A DNA stretch of 64,000 nucleotides from Anaerolineae bacterium (GCA_022071955.1 JAJVIM010000004.1:62001-126000), one strand, 5' to 3'. Numbered from the stretch's first letter, positions 25,116 to 34,639 are shown. Numbers and translations: made by a program. Notes: generated by a model from the letters alone, not told the origin.

Positions 25116-25436
25116 TCAGGCATCATAGGCGGCAATGGCCATTGGCAGAACTTGCGTGACGCTATGACCTGCTGCGGGTAATCCAACCAAAATCGCGCTG
25201 ATAACTTCTTCCCGCGAAGCGCCTGCTTGCTTGGCAGCTTGAATATGAAAGGGTATCCCGCTTTCCAGGCGCAAGGCGGCAAGCACAGCCAGGTAGGCTA
25301 ATGCTGCTGTTTTGTTGTCCAAAGCACTGGCATTGGCCAGACCTTGCAACATTGCGCCCCAGGCTTGTGAATGTTGAGGGGCCTCGCTCATAAAGATTTG
25401 AAATGCATTGCTAATCAACGAGGGTTGATTGTTCAT
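25116..25436 (-). CDS. Carboxymuconolactone-decarboxylase-like protein lacking the CxxC motif
   Basis: 106 residues from ATG 25436, preceded by GGAG. The helical layout with LAYLAVLAALRLESG, then HIQAAKQAGASREEVISAI, matches the CMD/AhpD fold. The position where AhpD-type members have CxxC reads GIPFHIQ, so thiol peroxidase chemistry is unlikely. Monocistronic on the minus strand. Confidence 0.82.
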   Translation of the reverse strand: MNNQPSLISNAFQIFMSEAPQHSQAWGAMLQGLANASALDNKTAALAYLAVLAALRLESGIPFHIQAAKQAGASREEVISAILVGLPAAGHSVTQVLPMAIAAYDA

Positions 25437-25527
25437 ATTTTTCTCCTTTGGAGTTGTAGTTGCAGCAGATATGCTTGTATGGTTGGCGCTAAATCGAGGC
25501 GGAAGCAAAGCGAATGATAATTCAAAC

Positions 25528-25830
25528 TCAAGCCCCTTCCAGCGGCATTCTTCGCCCCGGCGTCGGATACGGCGTCGAAGTCGGATAAGGCGTCGCCGTC
25601 GGGTATGGCGTGGGTCTCGCCGGCTGCCACTGGCCGGCCTTCCACTGTCCCTGATATTCCCCACCCAAATACAGCCACAGCACCGGCCCCAGGCGGGTGT
25701 CCCGCAGCGCCGTCAGCGACGCCCCCGGTCCGGTCAGCGTCCAGACCCCGCGGGCATCTTCGCGCACCCGGCAGAGCAAAAGCAGGGCAAGAAACAACGT
25801 CAGGACGATGATGAGCCGCCGCCGGCGCAC
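25528..25830 (-). CDS. Membrane-anchored or exported protein with TPYPT repeats
   Basis: 100 residues. Arg-rich start followed by a hydrophobic helix (LIIVLTLFLALLLLC, 6-20) acting as anchor or uncleaved signal, possibly with Cys20 as lipobox-like residue. The C-terminal part holds three TPYPT-type repeats (about 74-91). Its stop lies about 90 bp before the CMD-like gene; it begins just after recD2. Confidence 0.62.
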   Translation of the reverse strand: MRRRRLIIVLTLFLALLLLCRVREDARGVWTLTGPGASLTALRDTRLGPVLWLYLGGEYQGQWKAGQWQPARPTPYPTATPYPTSTPYPTPGRRMPLEGA

Positions 25831-25831
25831 C

Positions 25832-28054
25832 TTAAACTCCGCCTCGCAGCCTCTCGTCGAGCAGCGACCAGCGACCGGCGATGGTGTTGTTCTTGACCGC
25901 CATCGCCAGCGCCTTGCGCGAGCCGACGATGACCACCATCTGTTTAGCCCGGGTGACCGCTGTGTAAAGCAGGTTGCGCTGCAAGAGCATATAATGCTGG
26001 GGCAGCAGCGGCAAAACCACGACCGGGTATTCGCTGCCCTGGCTCTTGTGAACGCTCAGGGCGTAGGCCAGGGTCAGTTCGTCCAGGTCGCTGAAATCAT
26101 AGTCAACCCCCCGCCCCTCAAAGTCAACGCTGATTTCCCCTTCTTCCAGGTCGAGCCGGGTGATCGTCCCGATGTCACCGTTGAAGACCTCTTTGTCATA
26201 GTTGTTACGCAGTTGCAGCACCCGGTCGCCGGGGCGAAAAACCCGGCTGCCACTGCGGTACTCAACGCCGTTCGCCGGCAGGGGGTTGAGCCGGGCTTGC
26301 AGCTTTTCGTTGAGCGCCCGCGCCCCGACCAGGCCGCGATGCATCGGGCTGAGAACCTGGATGCCGGCAGCCGGCAGGCCAAATTTCTCCGGGATACGCC
26401 GGGCGACGACATCAACCAGCATCTCGGCGGCTTCCGCCGGCTCGGCCTGGCCGAAGAAAAAGAAATCCTGCTTGTGGCGGGGAAACAGCGGCATCTCCCC
26501 CCGATTGATGCGGTGAGCGTTGGTGATGATGGTGCTGTCAGCCGCCTGGCGAAAGATAACTTCCAGGCGGGTCACCGGCAGGGCGTCGCTGGCAATCAGG
26601 TCGCGCAGGACGTTGCCCGCCCCAACGCTGGGCAGTTGGTCGGCGTCACCCACCAGCAGCAGGTGGCTGGCCGGGTGGATGGCCTTGAGCAGATTGTTCA
26701 TCAGCACCAGGTCAATCATTGAACATTCATCAACAATCAGCAGGTCACAGTCGAGCGGATTGTCCTGGTTGCGCTGGAACTTGAAGCCCTCGCTGGGGCT
26801 GACTTCCAGCAGCCGGTGGATCGTTTTGGCTTCCTGACCGGTGCTTTCGGCCAGCCGTTTGGCCGCCCGGCCGGTCGGCGCGGCCAGCAGCGCGGTCTTG
26901 CCTTTGCCGCCCAGCAGCCCCAGGATGGCCCGGACGGTGCTGGTCTTGCCCGTCCCCGGCCCGCCGGTCAGAATGCTGACCTTGTGGCTCAGGCTCATCT
27001 GCACCGCCTGTCGCTGCCGTTCGGCCAGGTCGAGGCCATCAGGTCGCCCGGCCAGCCAGGCAAAGGCCCGCTCCCAATCGACCGTCTGGAACAGGCGTAG
27101 CCGGCTGTCGGCGGCGGCCTGCAATTGCTTGAGGCGGTTGGTCACTCCCAGTTCGGCGTAGTAGAATGGAGCCAGGTAGATAGCTTCGCCCGGCGCGGCG
27201 GGATTCTCGGCAGACACGACGCCGGGCAATGTCTCGGTTTTCAGCCGTTCCGCCTGCACCAGGGCGTCGAGTTGCGTCTCGATCAGCGCCGGTTCGACGG
27301 CCAGGATTTTGGTGGCCGCCGCGACTAACTGCTCACGCGGGGCGTAGACGTGACCCTGGTCGGCCAGTTGGTTGAGGGTGTACTCGATCCCGGCCGCGAC
27401 CCGGGCCGGGTCATCCGCCGCCAGGCCAATGTTGCGGGCAATCTGGTCGGCGGTCACAAAACCGATGCCAAAGATGTCCTGGGCCAGCCGGTAGGGGGTA
27501 GCCTGCACCACCTCGATAGACTCATCGCCGTACTGTTTGTATATCTTGACTGCCAGGGTGGTGCTGACCTTGTGGCTTTGCAGAAACAGCATAATCTCCT
27601 TGATCTGTTTCTGCGCTTCCCAGGCGGCGGCGATTTTGGCCACGGTTTTGCCGGCGATACCGCGCACTTCGGTCAACCGCTGGATGTCGTGTTCAATCAC
27701 GTCCAACGTTTTAGTGCCAAAATAGTTGACAATCCACCCGGCCGTTTTGGGGCCAATCCCTTTGATCAGGCCGCTGCCCAGATAGCGCCGGATGCCCTCA
27801 ATGGTGGCTGGCCTTTCTTCGGTGTAGCGCAGCAGCTCAAACTGGTCGCCGTATTTGGGGTGGTTCTTCCAGCGCCCCTCCAGCCGCAGCCGGGCGCCGG
27901 GATGCACTTCGGCCAGCGCGCCGACGACGGTAATCAGTTCGAACTGCCGGTCGGGCTTGAAACGGGCTACGGTGTAGCCATTGGCGGGGTTGGTGAAGGT
28001 GATCCGCTCGATGACCCCGCGAATGGTGACGATGGATTCGTGGTTCTCAGCCAA
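25832..28054 (-). CDS. recD2: RecD2-type ATP-dependent 5'-3' DNA helicase
   Basis: 740 residues. N-terminal OB-like domain (1-75), tandem helix-hairpin-helix region with GLIKGIGPKTAGWIV (near 93-107), then an SF1B helicase core: Walker A LTGGPGTGKTST (about 360), DECSMID (motif II), GDADQLPSVGAG (motif III) and C-terminal ALSVHKSQGSE with YTAVTRAK (motifs V/VI). RecD2 acts without RecBC in many bacteria and is linked to replication-fork repair. Full length. Confidence 0.96.
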   Translation of the reverse strand: MAENHESIVTIRGVIERITFTNPANGYTVARFKPDRQFELITVVGALAEVHPGARLRLEGRWKNHPKYGDQFELLRYTEERPATIEGIRRYLGSGLIKGIGPKTAGWIVNYFGTKTLDVIEHDIQRLTEVRGIAGKTVAKIAAAWEAQKQIKEIMLFLQSHKVSTTLAVKIYKQYGDESIEVVQATPYRLAQDIFGIGFVTADQIARNIGLAADDPARVAAGIEYTLNQLADQGHVYAPREQLVAAATKILAVEPALIETQLDALVQAERLKTETLPGVVSAENPAAPGEAIYLAPFYYAELGVTNRLKQLQAAADSRLRLFQTVDWERAFAWLAGRPDGLDLAERQRQAVQMSLSHKVSILTGGPGTGKTSTVRAILGLLGGKGKTALLAAPTGRAAKRLAESTGQEAKTIHRLLEVSPSEGFKFQRNQDNPLDCDLLIVDECSMIDLVLMNNLLKAIHPASHLLLVGDADQLPSVGAGNVLRDLIASDALPVTRLEVIFRQAADSTIITNAHRINRGEMPLFPRHKQDFFFFGQAEPAEAAEMLVDVVARRIPEKFGLPAAGIQVLSPMHRGLVGARALNEKLQARLNPLPANGVEYRSGSRVFRPGDRVLQLRNNYDKEVFNGDIGTITRLDLEEGEISVDFEGRGVDYDFSDLDELTLAYALSVHKSQGSEYPVVVLPLLPQHYMLLQRNLLYTAVTRAKQMVVIVGSRKALAMAVKNNTIAGRWSLLDERLRGGV

Positions 28055-28163
28055 TTTTTCGGCTGCCTTTCCTGATTAAGTTTCAGCGTCAGAACAGACG
28101 TTGAGAAACCTTATTTTAGCCGCAATTTGACGCGACCGGAAACGCCGCTCTAAAAACCTCGGT

Positions 28164-30080
28164 TTACTTGATAATGATGGGCAGGAACACCGACTTATTG
28201 AACACTTCACCACCGACAAGTTGCCAGTCGTGCCAGAATGCCCCGGCCAGATAATCGTAAGCCGCAGTGTTCTTGACCTGCACCGCCAATTCCCGATTCT
28301 GTTTGGATGAATTCTCGGAGCCATTGATCGAGCCGGTATGCACCCAACCTTGACCCCCAGCCTTGACCAGCACCATCTTGTTGTGAATGCCCGTTCCGGT
28401 TGGATTACCCAACAGACAAGAAAGATTGAGCGCTTCGGACAGCGCCAGACTGTTCACGTAAGCACAGGTGGCGGTGTTCCCGCGCAGGTCACCAGGGTCG
28501 TCAAAGACGCTATCGAGCAGCAGGTAGACGGACGCACCCCGCCGAGCCGCGCTGATGTAAGCTTCCAGGCGTGGGTTAGGGTCGTCAGTTGGATTGCTGC
28601 TGGTTGGCCCCCAATATTTGTATTCATAGAGTTGTTCAACCAGAACGGTGTCGCCACTCCCGGCTCGGCTGACCAGCCCCAGCAGACTATCTGTGGAGCG
28701 GAGGGCATTATCCGGCGACTGCACGACTTCAAAGAAGAAGTCACCGCTGGCCGAAAATGGGGTGGTAAAGGTGGTTGTGTAGGTCGTGCCCCCAGAGGAA
28801 TAATTTGGCACAAACCCACTGGTAGGAGTTCCATATTGCGGATCAGCCGCATTCCAGCGGGTCAGATCACGGTGGTTAATTGGATCAACATCGTGGGCAA
28901 AGATGTCGAGGGCATAAGCAACCAGATCAGGGCTGTCGGTAATCAACCAGACCCCCCGGTTGCCGCTGGTGCCATCGCTCTTGTCGTCGGCCGGCATCGA
29001 CGAGTAGTTGAGATTCTCCGAGCCGGTCAGCAAATATTTGTGATCGATGACCATAAACTTGGCGTGTTGGTAAGCGTAGCGGTCGTGGATGACCGGATTG
29101 GCCGTGCTGTCATTGATCATAAACCAGCATTGCCCGCCGGCGGTCTCGATTACCTGGCAGTTCCGTTTTTCCTGGTCGCCAATACCGCCCACCGGTGCGC
29201 CTTCCAACATCAAGGTGACGGTCATCCCCGGATTGGCCTGGAGGGTGGCACCGAGGGTATCAGCCAGGTCAGCATTGTCAAACGTGTACCCTTCGTAGAA
29301 GATGCTCTGAGTGGCCCGGCTGATGTATCCAGCCACCACCTCATAGATCGCATCAGGTGCGACCACATAGGTAATGGTGGCAGTCTGTGTCACTTGATGG
29401 GTGAAAAAGTAGCGATCCAAATCCCAGCCGGGATACTGCACCTTCTTGCCGTTGATATTGTCATCGGTCGTTTGGGCCCAATCAGCCGTCGTATCCGTGT
29501 CGGGTACGGGCCTGCCCGTTGTCTGGGCGAGTTTGCGATACAGAATCTGCCCCTCACTGCCGAAGAAGCCTTGGGTGTAGGGGGTCACAGTAGGACCCGA
29601 CCAATCGGTGCCGGTTGTTGAGGCTGTTCCGTAAACCACGGCGTCAATCAGGGTCGCCGTTGGATCATATAAGGCCACCTGGTCACCGCTATTGGCCAGG
29701 GCCAGGGAGCCAGTGCGGGCCAAATCGGGCACAGTGGCATCTGTATCGGCCTGATATTCATAATCAGGGTTGAACCCAAATTCGAGGTAGAAATCGTGAG
29801 CCTGGCGAGCGATCCAGATTGACTGGTCAGGGGAGATGACCCCGGTCAGGGTGATGACGGCCTCGAAATCGGTGAGGGTGTAGTTCGAGAGGGCAATCGG
29901 TGCCGCCGAGACATTGATCAGCCGGATGGCTTCGTCCGGTTCGCCGGGAAGGTAAGTGTCATAATAGACGGCATTGATCAGAAGCGTGGCAGAGGCGGCT
30001 TTGACCAGGGTGATCGGCAGCCAGGTGAGGCTGGCGCTGGCCAGCAGCAGCAAGACGATTGTGAACAGCCGTTTCAGCAT
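28164..30080 (-). CDS. Secreted lamin-tail plus phospholipase-D-fold protein
   Basis: 638 residues. N-terminal signal peptide (about 1-28, LFTIVLLLLASASL). A lamin-tail-like (LTD) beta-sandwich at about 30-165 contains IRLINVSAAPIALSNYTL. Two PLD half-sites follow: HAKFMVIDHKYLLTGSENLN and GIHNKMVLVK with HTGSINGSEN near the C-terminus, i.e. two HxK motifs as needed for one active site. Likely an extracellular phosphodiesterase, nuclease or phospholipase; LTD domains are often joined to secreted nucleases. A palindromic operator lies in its promoter. Confidence 0.9.
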   Translation of the reverse strand: MLKRLFTIVLLLLASASLTWLPITLVKAASATLLINAVYYDTYLPGEPDEAIRLINVSAAPIALSNYTLTDFEAVITLTGVISPDQSIWIARQAHDFYLEFGFNPDYEYQADTDATVPDLARTGSLALANSGDQVALYDPTATLIDAVVYGTASTTGTDWSGPTVTPYTQGFFGSEGQILYRKLAQTTGRPVPDTDTTADWAQTTDDNINGKKVQYPGWDLDRYFFTHQVTQTATITYVVAPDAIYEVVAGYISRATQSIFYEGYTFDNADLADTLGATLQANPGMTVTLMLEGAPVGGIGDQEKRNCQVIETAGGQCWFMINDSTANPVIHDRYAYQHAKFMVIDHKYLLTGSENLNYSSMPADDKSDGTSGNRGVWLITDSPDLVAYALDIFAHDVDPINHRDLTRWNAADPQYGTPTSGFVPNYSSGGTTYTTTFTTPFSASGDFFFEVVQSPDNALRSTDSLLGLVSRAGSGDTVLVEQLYEYKYWGPTSSNPTDDPNPRLEAYISAARRGASVYLLLDSVFDDPGDLRGNTATCAYVNSLALSEALNLSCLLGNPTGTGIHNKMVLVKAGGQGWVHTGSINGSENSSKQNRELAVQVKNTAAYDYLAGAFWHDWQLVGGEVFNKSVFLPIIIK

Positions 30081-30116
30081 TTGTCAGTTCGCCTTCGAAT
30101 GATGGGATCGCCCTCC

Positions 30117-30145
30117 ATTTTGGTAACGTTACCTTGAATTGTCAA
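30117..30145 (-). promoter_or_regulatory. Promoter with palindromic operator for the PLD gene
   Basis: On the minus strand TTGACA (30140-30145), a 17-bp spacer and CAAAAT (30117-30122). The spacer contains the perfect 12-bp palindrome GGTAACGTTACC (30122-30133), a likely repressor site. The remainder of the gap to 30556 shows no convincing gene; a 66-codon plus-strand frame at 30134 lacks a ribosome-binding site. Confidence 0.6.
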
Positions 30146-30556
30146 CACCGTGGTGGTGAAATTCGTCCGGTGATATGTTCTTTGCCGGCTGCTTTGATGA
30201 CATTTGTCACTACTGTAATTGCGAAAAATATGATACATTGGCAAAAAACCACTACATATGGTATACAAGACATCCCACTTCCAGTAAGATCACGCCTTCC
30301 GCAAACGAAACGCCTCTTTACACCTCTGACTTAAATCTCATTCACTAATCGCCTTCATCTCGGTTCGGCGACTGAATGCCTATGGGCGCGAAGGTTTTTA
30401 TGCACGTACTATGATCTTAACCCTCAAATTCAGTAGTTAGGCGGGTACTGACTATATATCCGGGCGTTGGGCAGTTCTTTGTAGCATATCCAAAAAAGTA
30501 CTGATTCTTGCTGGGAGTAATTATAGTAGATGAATAGTCAGGGTCAGGAGAAGAAT

Positions 30557-31042
30557 ATGACCACAGGAACAACCAGAGGCCCCAAACCGAGCGGCATTAT
30601 GCGCTTCTTCCTCCGTTTTCCAATTTGGCTCTATCGACTTCATTTGGGATGGTTGCTGGGTAACCGGTTTGTGATGTTCCAGCATATTGGGCGTAAGAGC
30701 GGGCTACCGCGTTATACCGTGGTTGAGGTGGTTCAGTATGACTCGACAACGGGTACATATGCCATCGCCTCGGGGTGGGGAGAAAAAGCGGATTGGTTTC
30801 AGAATATTCAAAAAGAGCCGGAAGTCCTGCTTTATACCGGACGGCGACAGATAGCGGCCACCACAACTCGGCTGTCAGTCGTGGAGGCGACAGAGGCATT
30901 GCGGGTTTATGCGGAAGGTCATCCGGTCGCATTCCATCAACTGGCTAAAATGATGGTGGGACAAGAAATAGAAGGCGATGAAGCGGGATGTGAGTTGCTG
31001 GCGCAGGCAGTGCCCTTAGTTGCCTTGAGGCCACATCCCTAA
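30557..31042 (+). CDS. Deazaflavin-dependent nitroreductase-family protein (DUF385/Ddn-like)
   Basis: 161 residues from ATG 30557, which has AGGAGAAG at ideal spacing; ATG 30530 is weaker. The conserved FQHIGRKSGLPRYT and the EKADWFQNI block are those of the F420H2-dependent Ddn/FDOR split-barrel family. Together with the LLM-type gene 160 bp downstream it implies F420 use by the host. Substrate unknown. Confidence 0.88.
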   Translation: MTTGTTRGPKPSGIMRFFLRFPIWLYRLHLGWLLGNRFVMFQHIGRKSGLPRYTVVEVVQYDSTTGTYAIASGWGEKADWFQNIQKEPEVLLYTGRRQIAATTTRLSVVEATEALRVYAEGHPVAFHQLAKMMVGQEIEGDEAGCELLAQAVPLVALRPHP

Positions 31043-31204
31043 AATTATTAAGGGTTGTACGTAATCGTCCAAAAACCTAATACACGTGACCCGTTAAACA
31101 GAGGTTTTGCCGCAAGTTTTGGCCTCCCCTGGTCGGTAATTTTGGCAGCCTAATCGGAGACGTGGGTTGGACGGACAAAAATCCAAAAATCGAATGAGGT
31201 TACT

Positions 31205-32194
31205 ATGAATAGTGATAGACCTACAATTGGGGTGATCTTCCACCCAAGGTTTCCCCCTGAGAAATTGGCCGATTATGCTCGTCGGGCTGAGTCCGCCGGC
31301 TTCGATGAATTGTGGCTGTGGGATGATTGTTTTCTGCCAGGGGCCTTCACTTCTGCGGCAATCGCGCTGTCGGCCACTCAGCGGCTGAAAGTCGGCATCG
31401 GCCTTTTGCCGGCAACCGCCTACAATCCCTTATTTGCAGCGATGGAGATAACAACTTTGGCCCAAGCCTTCCCCAATCGTATTCTACCGGGCTTTGGGCA
31501 CGGTGTTGGTTCCTGGATGGCTCAAATTGGTGCTGCACCGACATCGTCTATGAAGGCACTACAAGAAACCGTGATTGCTGTGCGCCAGCTTTTGGCCGGT
31601 GAGTTGGTCACAACTCAGGGCGAGCAAGTGAAGCTGGATAAGGTTCAGATGCAGGTGGTAGCTGAGGCTGTTCCTCCTTTGTATGTTGGAGCGATGCGGG
31701 AGAAGTCGCTACAACTGGCGGGGCGTGTCGGGGATGGCACTATTCTAACGGCGATGTCATCGCCTGCTTATGTGCGGTGGGCGCAGACGCATATCCGTAC
31801 TGGAATGGCTGAAGCTGGACGCAGCCACCATCGATTGGTGGTTTATCTTGATGTGAAGGTGAATAGAGATGGGGAACTGGCGCGGGCGACAATGCGTCGC
31901 TCGCTGGCGGGCCGGCTGCCGTGGGCTGATGTGCAAGTTGAGGTTTTGGGAATTGCACGCGAGGTTGCAGCCTTGATTGAAGCTTACGGCGGGGGCGAGA
32001 TAGCGGAGCACATACCCGATGACTGGGTTGATGTTTTTGGTGCCGCCGGAACGCCGGAACAGGTGACAGAAATTGTGCAACGATTGGTGATGGCTGGTGC
32101 AGACTCGATTGTGTTTCAGCCGCTTGATGGTGATCCCGATTGTTTAGATGAATACATTAACTATGGGTTACCCCGCCTGGTAACTCAAATTTGA
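31205..32194 (+). CDS. LLM-class flavin/F420-dependent oxidoreductase
   Basis: 329 residues, TIM-barrel luciferase-like monooxygenase family. Typical features are PEKLADYARRAESAGFDELW at the N-terminus, RLKVGIGLLPATAYNP, PNRILPGFGHGVGSWM and PLYVGAMREKSLQLAG. Related to F420-dependent methylene-H4MPT reductase-like enzymes. GAGG precedes the start; stands in the same direction as the Ddn-like gene. Confidence 0.92.
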   Translation: MNSDRPTIGVIFHPRFPPEKLADYARRAESAGFDELWLWDDCFLPGAFTSAAIALSATQRLKVGIGLLPATAYNPLFAAMEITTLAQAFPNRILPGFGHGVGSWMAQIGAAPTSSMKALQETVIAVRQLLAGELVTTQGEQVKLDKVQMQVVAEAVPPLYVGAMREKSLQLAGRVGDGTILTAMSSPAYVRWAQTHIRTGMAEAGRSHHRLVVYLDVKVNRDGELARATMRRSLAGRLPWADVQVEVLGIAREVAALIEAYGGGEIAEHIPDDWVDVFGAAGTPEQVTEIVQRLVMAGADSIVFQPLDGDPDCLDEYINYGLPRLVTQI

Positions 32195-32410
32195 GTCAAG
32201 GTGTCGCGATGAGTTGGTTGTGGAATTGTCGGTGGGCAATGTTGCCCATCAAGCGGTTGCCCGCGACCGCCTGAACCCGGCATTTGTTGAGGTTGACCTT
32301 TGGTATTTTGAGTTTTCTGGTTCTTGGAGTCCGCGCAGAAGCGCGTGAACCATCGGCGTTAGTCCGTTTGCATATCGTTGAGGTTGTACAGTGTCTTTAG
32401 TAATGCTCAG

Positions 32411-33388
32411 ATGTTACGAAAATTGATTCAAATGGTTCGACGATTTCCGAAACGAATAGTGGTTTTGGCCATTTTGCTCGCTGTTATAGTCTCCAATCTG
32501 CTGGCCTATAAACACGCCTACGCCATGCTTCATTTCAGCCAACGCGGTGAACGAACCAGCAAGCCCGAAGAGTTGTCGATCCTTCAACGAATTTGGGTTC
32601 TTTTTACCGGGGTTAATATTCCCAGGCCAACCAATGACACAACCCCGAATGACTACGGTTTGACTTATGAAACGCACACATTCAAAGTTGATGATGAAAC
32701 CGAATTGGAGGCCTGGTATATTCCTCATCCAGAGTCAGCCGGACTAATTCTGATGTTTCACGGCTATGCTTCCGCCAAATCCAGTCTGCTTCCCGAAGCT
32801 CAAGCCTTCAATCAAATGGGCTATGCTACATTTCTGGTTGATTTTCGGGGCAGTGGTAACTCTAATCAGAGTGAAACGAGTATTGGGTATTACGAAGCAG
32901 ATGATGTGGCAGCAGCGGTAAACTATGTTCAAAGTAAAATAGAGCCCAAAGCAATTATTCTTTACGGGCAATCGATGGGCGGGGTGGCCATATTGCGAGC
33001 GATAGCTGAGAATGAAGTAAAACCGCAGGGTGTGATAGTTGAGGCCGTGTTTGATAAAATGGTGTCAACGGTGGCTAACCGTTTTGCTTCGATGGGGATA
33101 CCGGCATTTCCGGGAACGCAGATGCTAATATTTTGGGGTAGTCTGATCGAGGGTTATTGGGGGTTCCAACATAATCCGATTGATTACGCCCAGAAAGTGG
33201 ACTGTCCGGTGTTGATGTTGCACGGAACAGACGATGAGCGGGCGACGCTTGAGCAAGCCCAAGCCGTGTTTGAACAGTTCAAAGGAAAAAAAGAGTTTGA
33301 AGAATTTATTGGGGTTGGGCACGAGTCATATTTTGTGGCTCGTCCTTCGCAGTGGAAAGAAGTTGTCGGTCAGGTTCTTGCTCAATGA
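32411..33388 (+). CDS. Membrane-anchored alpha/beta hydrolase
   Basis: 325 residues from ATG 32411 (upstream ATG at 32378 possible; neither has a strong Shine-Dalgarno). N-terminal transmembrane helix (about 14-33), then an alpha/beta hydrolase: oxyanion HGYASAKSS, nucleophile GQSMGG, acid HGTDD and His in GVGHESYF. Resembles BEM46/FrsA-type serine hydrolases. The 216-bp gap upstream holds no other gene. Confidence 0.9.
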   Translation: MLRKLIQMVRRFPKRIVVLAILLAVIVSNLLAYKHAYAMLHFSQRGERTSKPEELSILQRIWVLFTGVNIPRPTNDTTPNDYGLTYETHTFKVDDETELEAWYIPHPESAGLILMFHGYASAKSSLLPEAQAFNQMGYATFLVDFRGSGNSNQSETSIGYYEADDVAAAVNYVQSKIEPKAIILYGQSMGGVAILRAIAENEVKPQGVIVEAVFDKMVSTVANRFASMGIPAFPGTQMLIFWGSLIEGYWGFQHNPIDYAQKVDCPVLMLHGTDDERATLEQAQAVFEQFKGKKEFEEFIGVGHESYFVARPSQWKEVVGQVLAQ

Positions 33389-33460
33389 AACCCCGGGGCG
33401 AGACGAAGGTGTTACAATTTTTGGAACAGTACAACAGTCGATAAGAGAAGGCGGTATTTT

Positions 33461-33874
33461 ATGTGGATCTTAATGCTCATCCTGTTGCTTCTTGGTGCGC
33501 AACTCAACCTCACTGCGATTGTCCCGCTCCAGGCCGGGAATACGCCACCGCCTTGGTGGGTAGGCGGCAGGCTGCTTTGGCCTTTTGCTGTGGAAACACA
33601 TACACTTCTTCCCCAAGGGGATTTGCTGAACACAACCACACCCATTCTGGCGATTGCGTCGGCCACCCTATTTCTCTTGGCGGTGGCTGCTCTCCTGCGA
33701 TGGATTGTGCCAGGAGGGTGGTTCCCGTGGCTCATCGTGGTCGGGGCCGTGCTCTCCATCGGGCTACAGGTCATCTGGCTCTCTGGCTGGGCCGTGCTCC
33801 CCCTCTTGGTAGATATCGTGCTGCTTTGGGCCGTATTTGGTCAGCACGTCACGGTTAATAGCCTCCGTGGGTAG
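33461..33874 (+). CDS. Small integral membrane protein
   Basis: 137 residues with about four hydrophobic helices (1-20, 68-85, 92-110, 115-130). The second half starts near PILAIASATLFLLA. No family assigned. ATG 33461 follows GAGAAGG. It lies 72 bp after the hydrolase gene. Confidence 0.72.
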   Translation: MWILMLILLLLGAQLNLTAIVPLQAGNTPPPWWVGGRLLWPFAVETHTLLPQGDLLNTTTPILAIASATLFLLAVAALLRWIVPGGWFPWLIVVGAVLSIGLQVIWLSGWAVLPLLVDIVLLWAVFGQHVTVNSLRG

Positions 33875-34196
33875 AAGCCAGGGAACTGTGGTAAAGCAGT
33901 AGCCAATTCCGGGGTGATAGTATTTCAAAAAAGAGGGAAGCCGGGAAGGCAAACCTGCCATAGTGGTCGGCGTGTCTTGCGTTTGTGCAAGTGGGGTTGG
34001 TCTTCGCCCGTAAGCGCCAGTCAACAAGTGGTTGTCACCGAATTGCCCCCGCCCGGTTTTTCAATCACCCCATGCTTGCAGTATTGAATTAATTTAGAAA
34101 GCAACTCAAGACAGAACAGAACAAAAATTATCAACTTTTGTTTGGCAACTAACTCTGTAAATTGAATAACGCCTTGTTCGGCAAAAAGGGTTTATT
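33875..34196. other. Non-coding gap
   Basis: No reading frame with a credible start and no recognised RNA are seen between the small membrane protein and the terminator at 34197. Confidence 0.5.
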
Positions 34197-34223
34197 AAAG
34201 GAGTGTTATGGACACTCCTTTTT
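34197..34223 (+). terminator. Rho-independent terminator
   Basis: 10-bp perfect stem AAAGGAGTGT / ACACTCCTTT (34197-34206 with 34212-34221), 5-nt loop and T run. It precedes the promoter of the RHH-like gene. Confidence 0.82.
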
Positions 34224-34226
34224 CAT

Positions 34227-34286
34227 TTGACTGTTAAAAAGAGGTGGAGTAAAATGCAATAGTGTTATTTGTGTACCAATGTACCA
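34227..34286 (+). promoter_or_regulatory. Promoter and direct-repeat operator of the RHH-like gene
   Basis: TTGACT (34227-34232), 17-bp spacer, TAAAAT (34250-34255). Two direct repeats TGTACCA (34272-34278 and 34280-34286) lie just after the predicted transcription start, 8 bp apart, which suits an RHH dimer-of-dimers autorepressor. Confidence 0.65.
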
Positions 34287-34302
34287 AAATAAAGGACAAA
34301 AT

Positions 34303-34572
34303 ATGACCACATCAGAAACAGAAGAATCATCACCACTCAAAGTTGAGCGGGTGCAGACCGGTGTCCGCATTGAAAAACGTATGCTCAAAGTCCTCAAAGC
34401 TCTGGCTGAGTATTTTGATATGTCGTTGGGGGATTTACTGGAAGGCATTGTGCTGCACGCTTTTGAAGGCAAATGCGCTTTTGGGGACGATGTGTTGAAG
34501 CGCATCGATGCCCTCAAGCAGATTTATGAGATGGATTACGATGCCACAGCCAGCCACAAAATGATTGAATAA
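34303..34572 (+). CDS. Ribbon-helix-helix-like small regulator
   Basis: 89 residues from ATG 34303 with AAAGGA at proper distance; ATG 34279 lies inside the repeat operator. The sequence VQTGVRIEKRMLKVLKALA then FDMSLGDLLEGIVLHAF (about 13-52) has the strand-helix-helix pattern of RHH repressors. It sits upstream of the MFS transporter and probably controls it. A short C-terminal tail is unassigned. Confidence 0.68.
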   Translation: MTTSETEESSPLKVERVQTGVRIEKRMLKVLKALAEYFDMSLGDLLEGIVLHAFEGKCAFGDDVLKRIDALKQIYEMDYDATASHKMIE

Positions 34573-34606
34573 ATTGGTGTAGCCACACAGTCTAATATTG
34601 TTGACC

Positions 34607-34639
34607 GAAATGAAGTGATTTTATACATCACTTCATTTC
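34607..34639 (+). promoter_or_regulatory. Inverted repeat between the RHH-like and MFS genes
   Basis: Perfect 13-bp arms GAAATGAAGTGAT / ATCACTTCATTTC with a 7-bp centre. It overlaps a possible -35 (TTGACC, 34601-34606) and the AT-rich TATACA, so it may be the operator of the transporter promoter; an mRNA hairpin is the alternative. Confidence 0.6.

Noticed and set aside
25697-26722. 341-codon plus-strand open frame
   Set aside because: It is antisense to recD2, has no ribosome-binding site and an Arg/Gln/Val-rich shadow composition.
28338-29621. 427-codon plus-strand open frame
   Set aside because: Antisense to the secreted PLD gene, whose motifs and signal peptide are clear; no independent start signal.
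30134-30334. 66-codon plus-strand frame
   Set aside because: No ribosome-binding site, overlaps the palindromic promoter region and resembles no protein.
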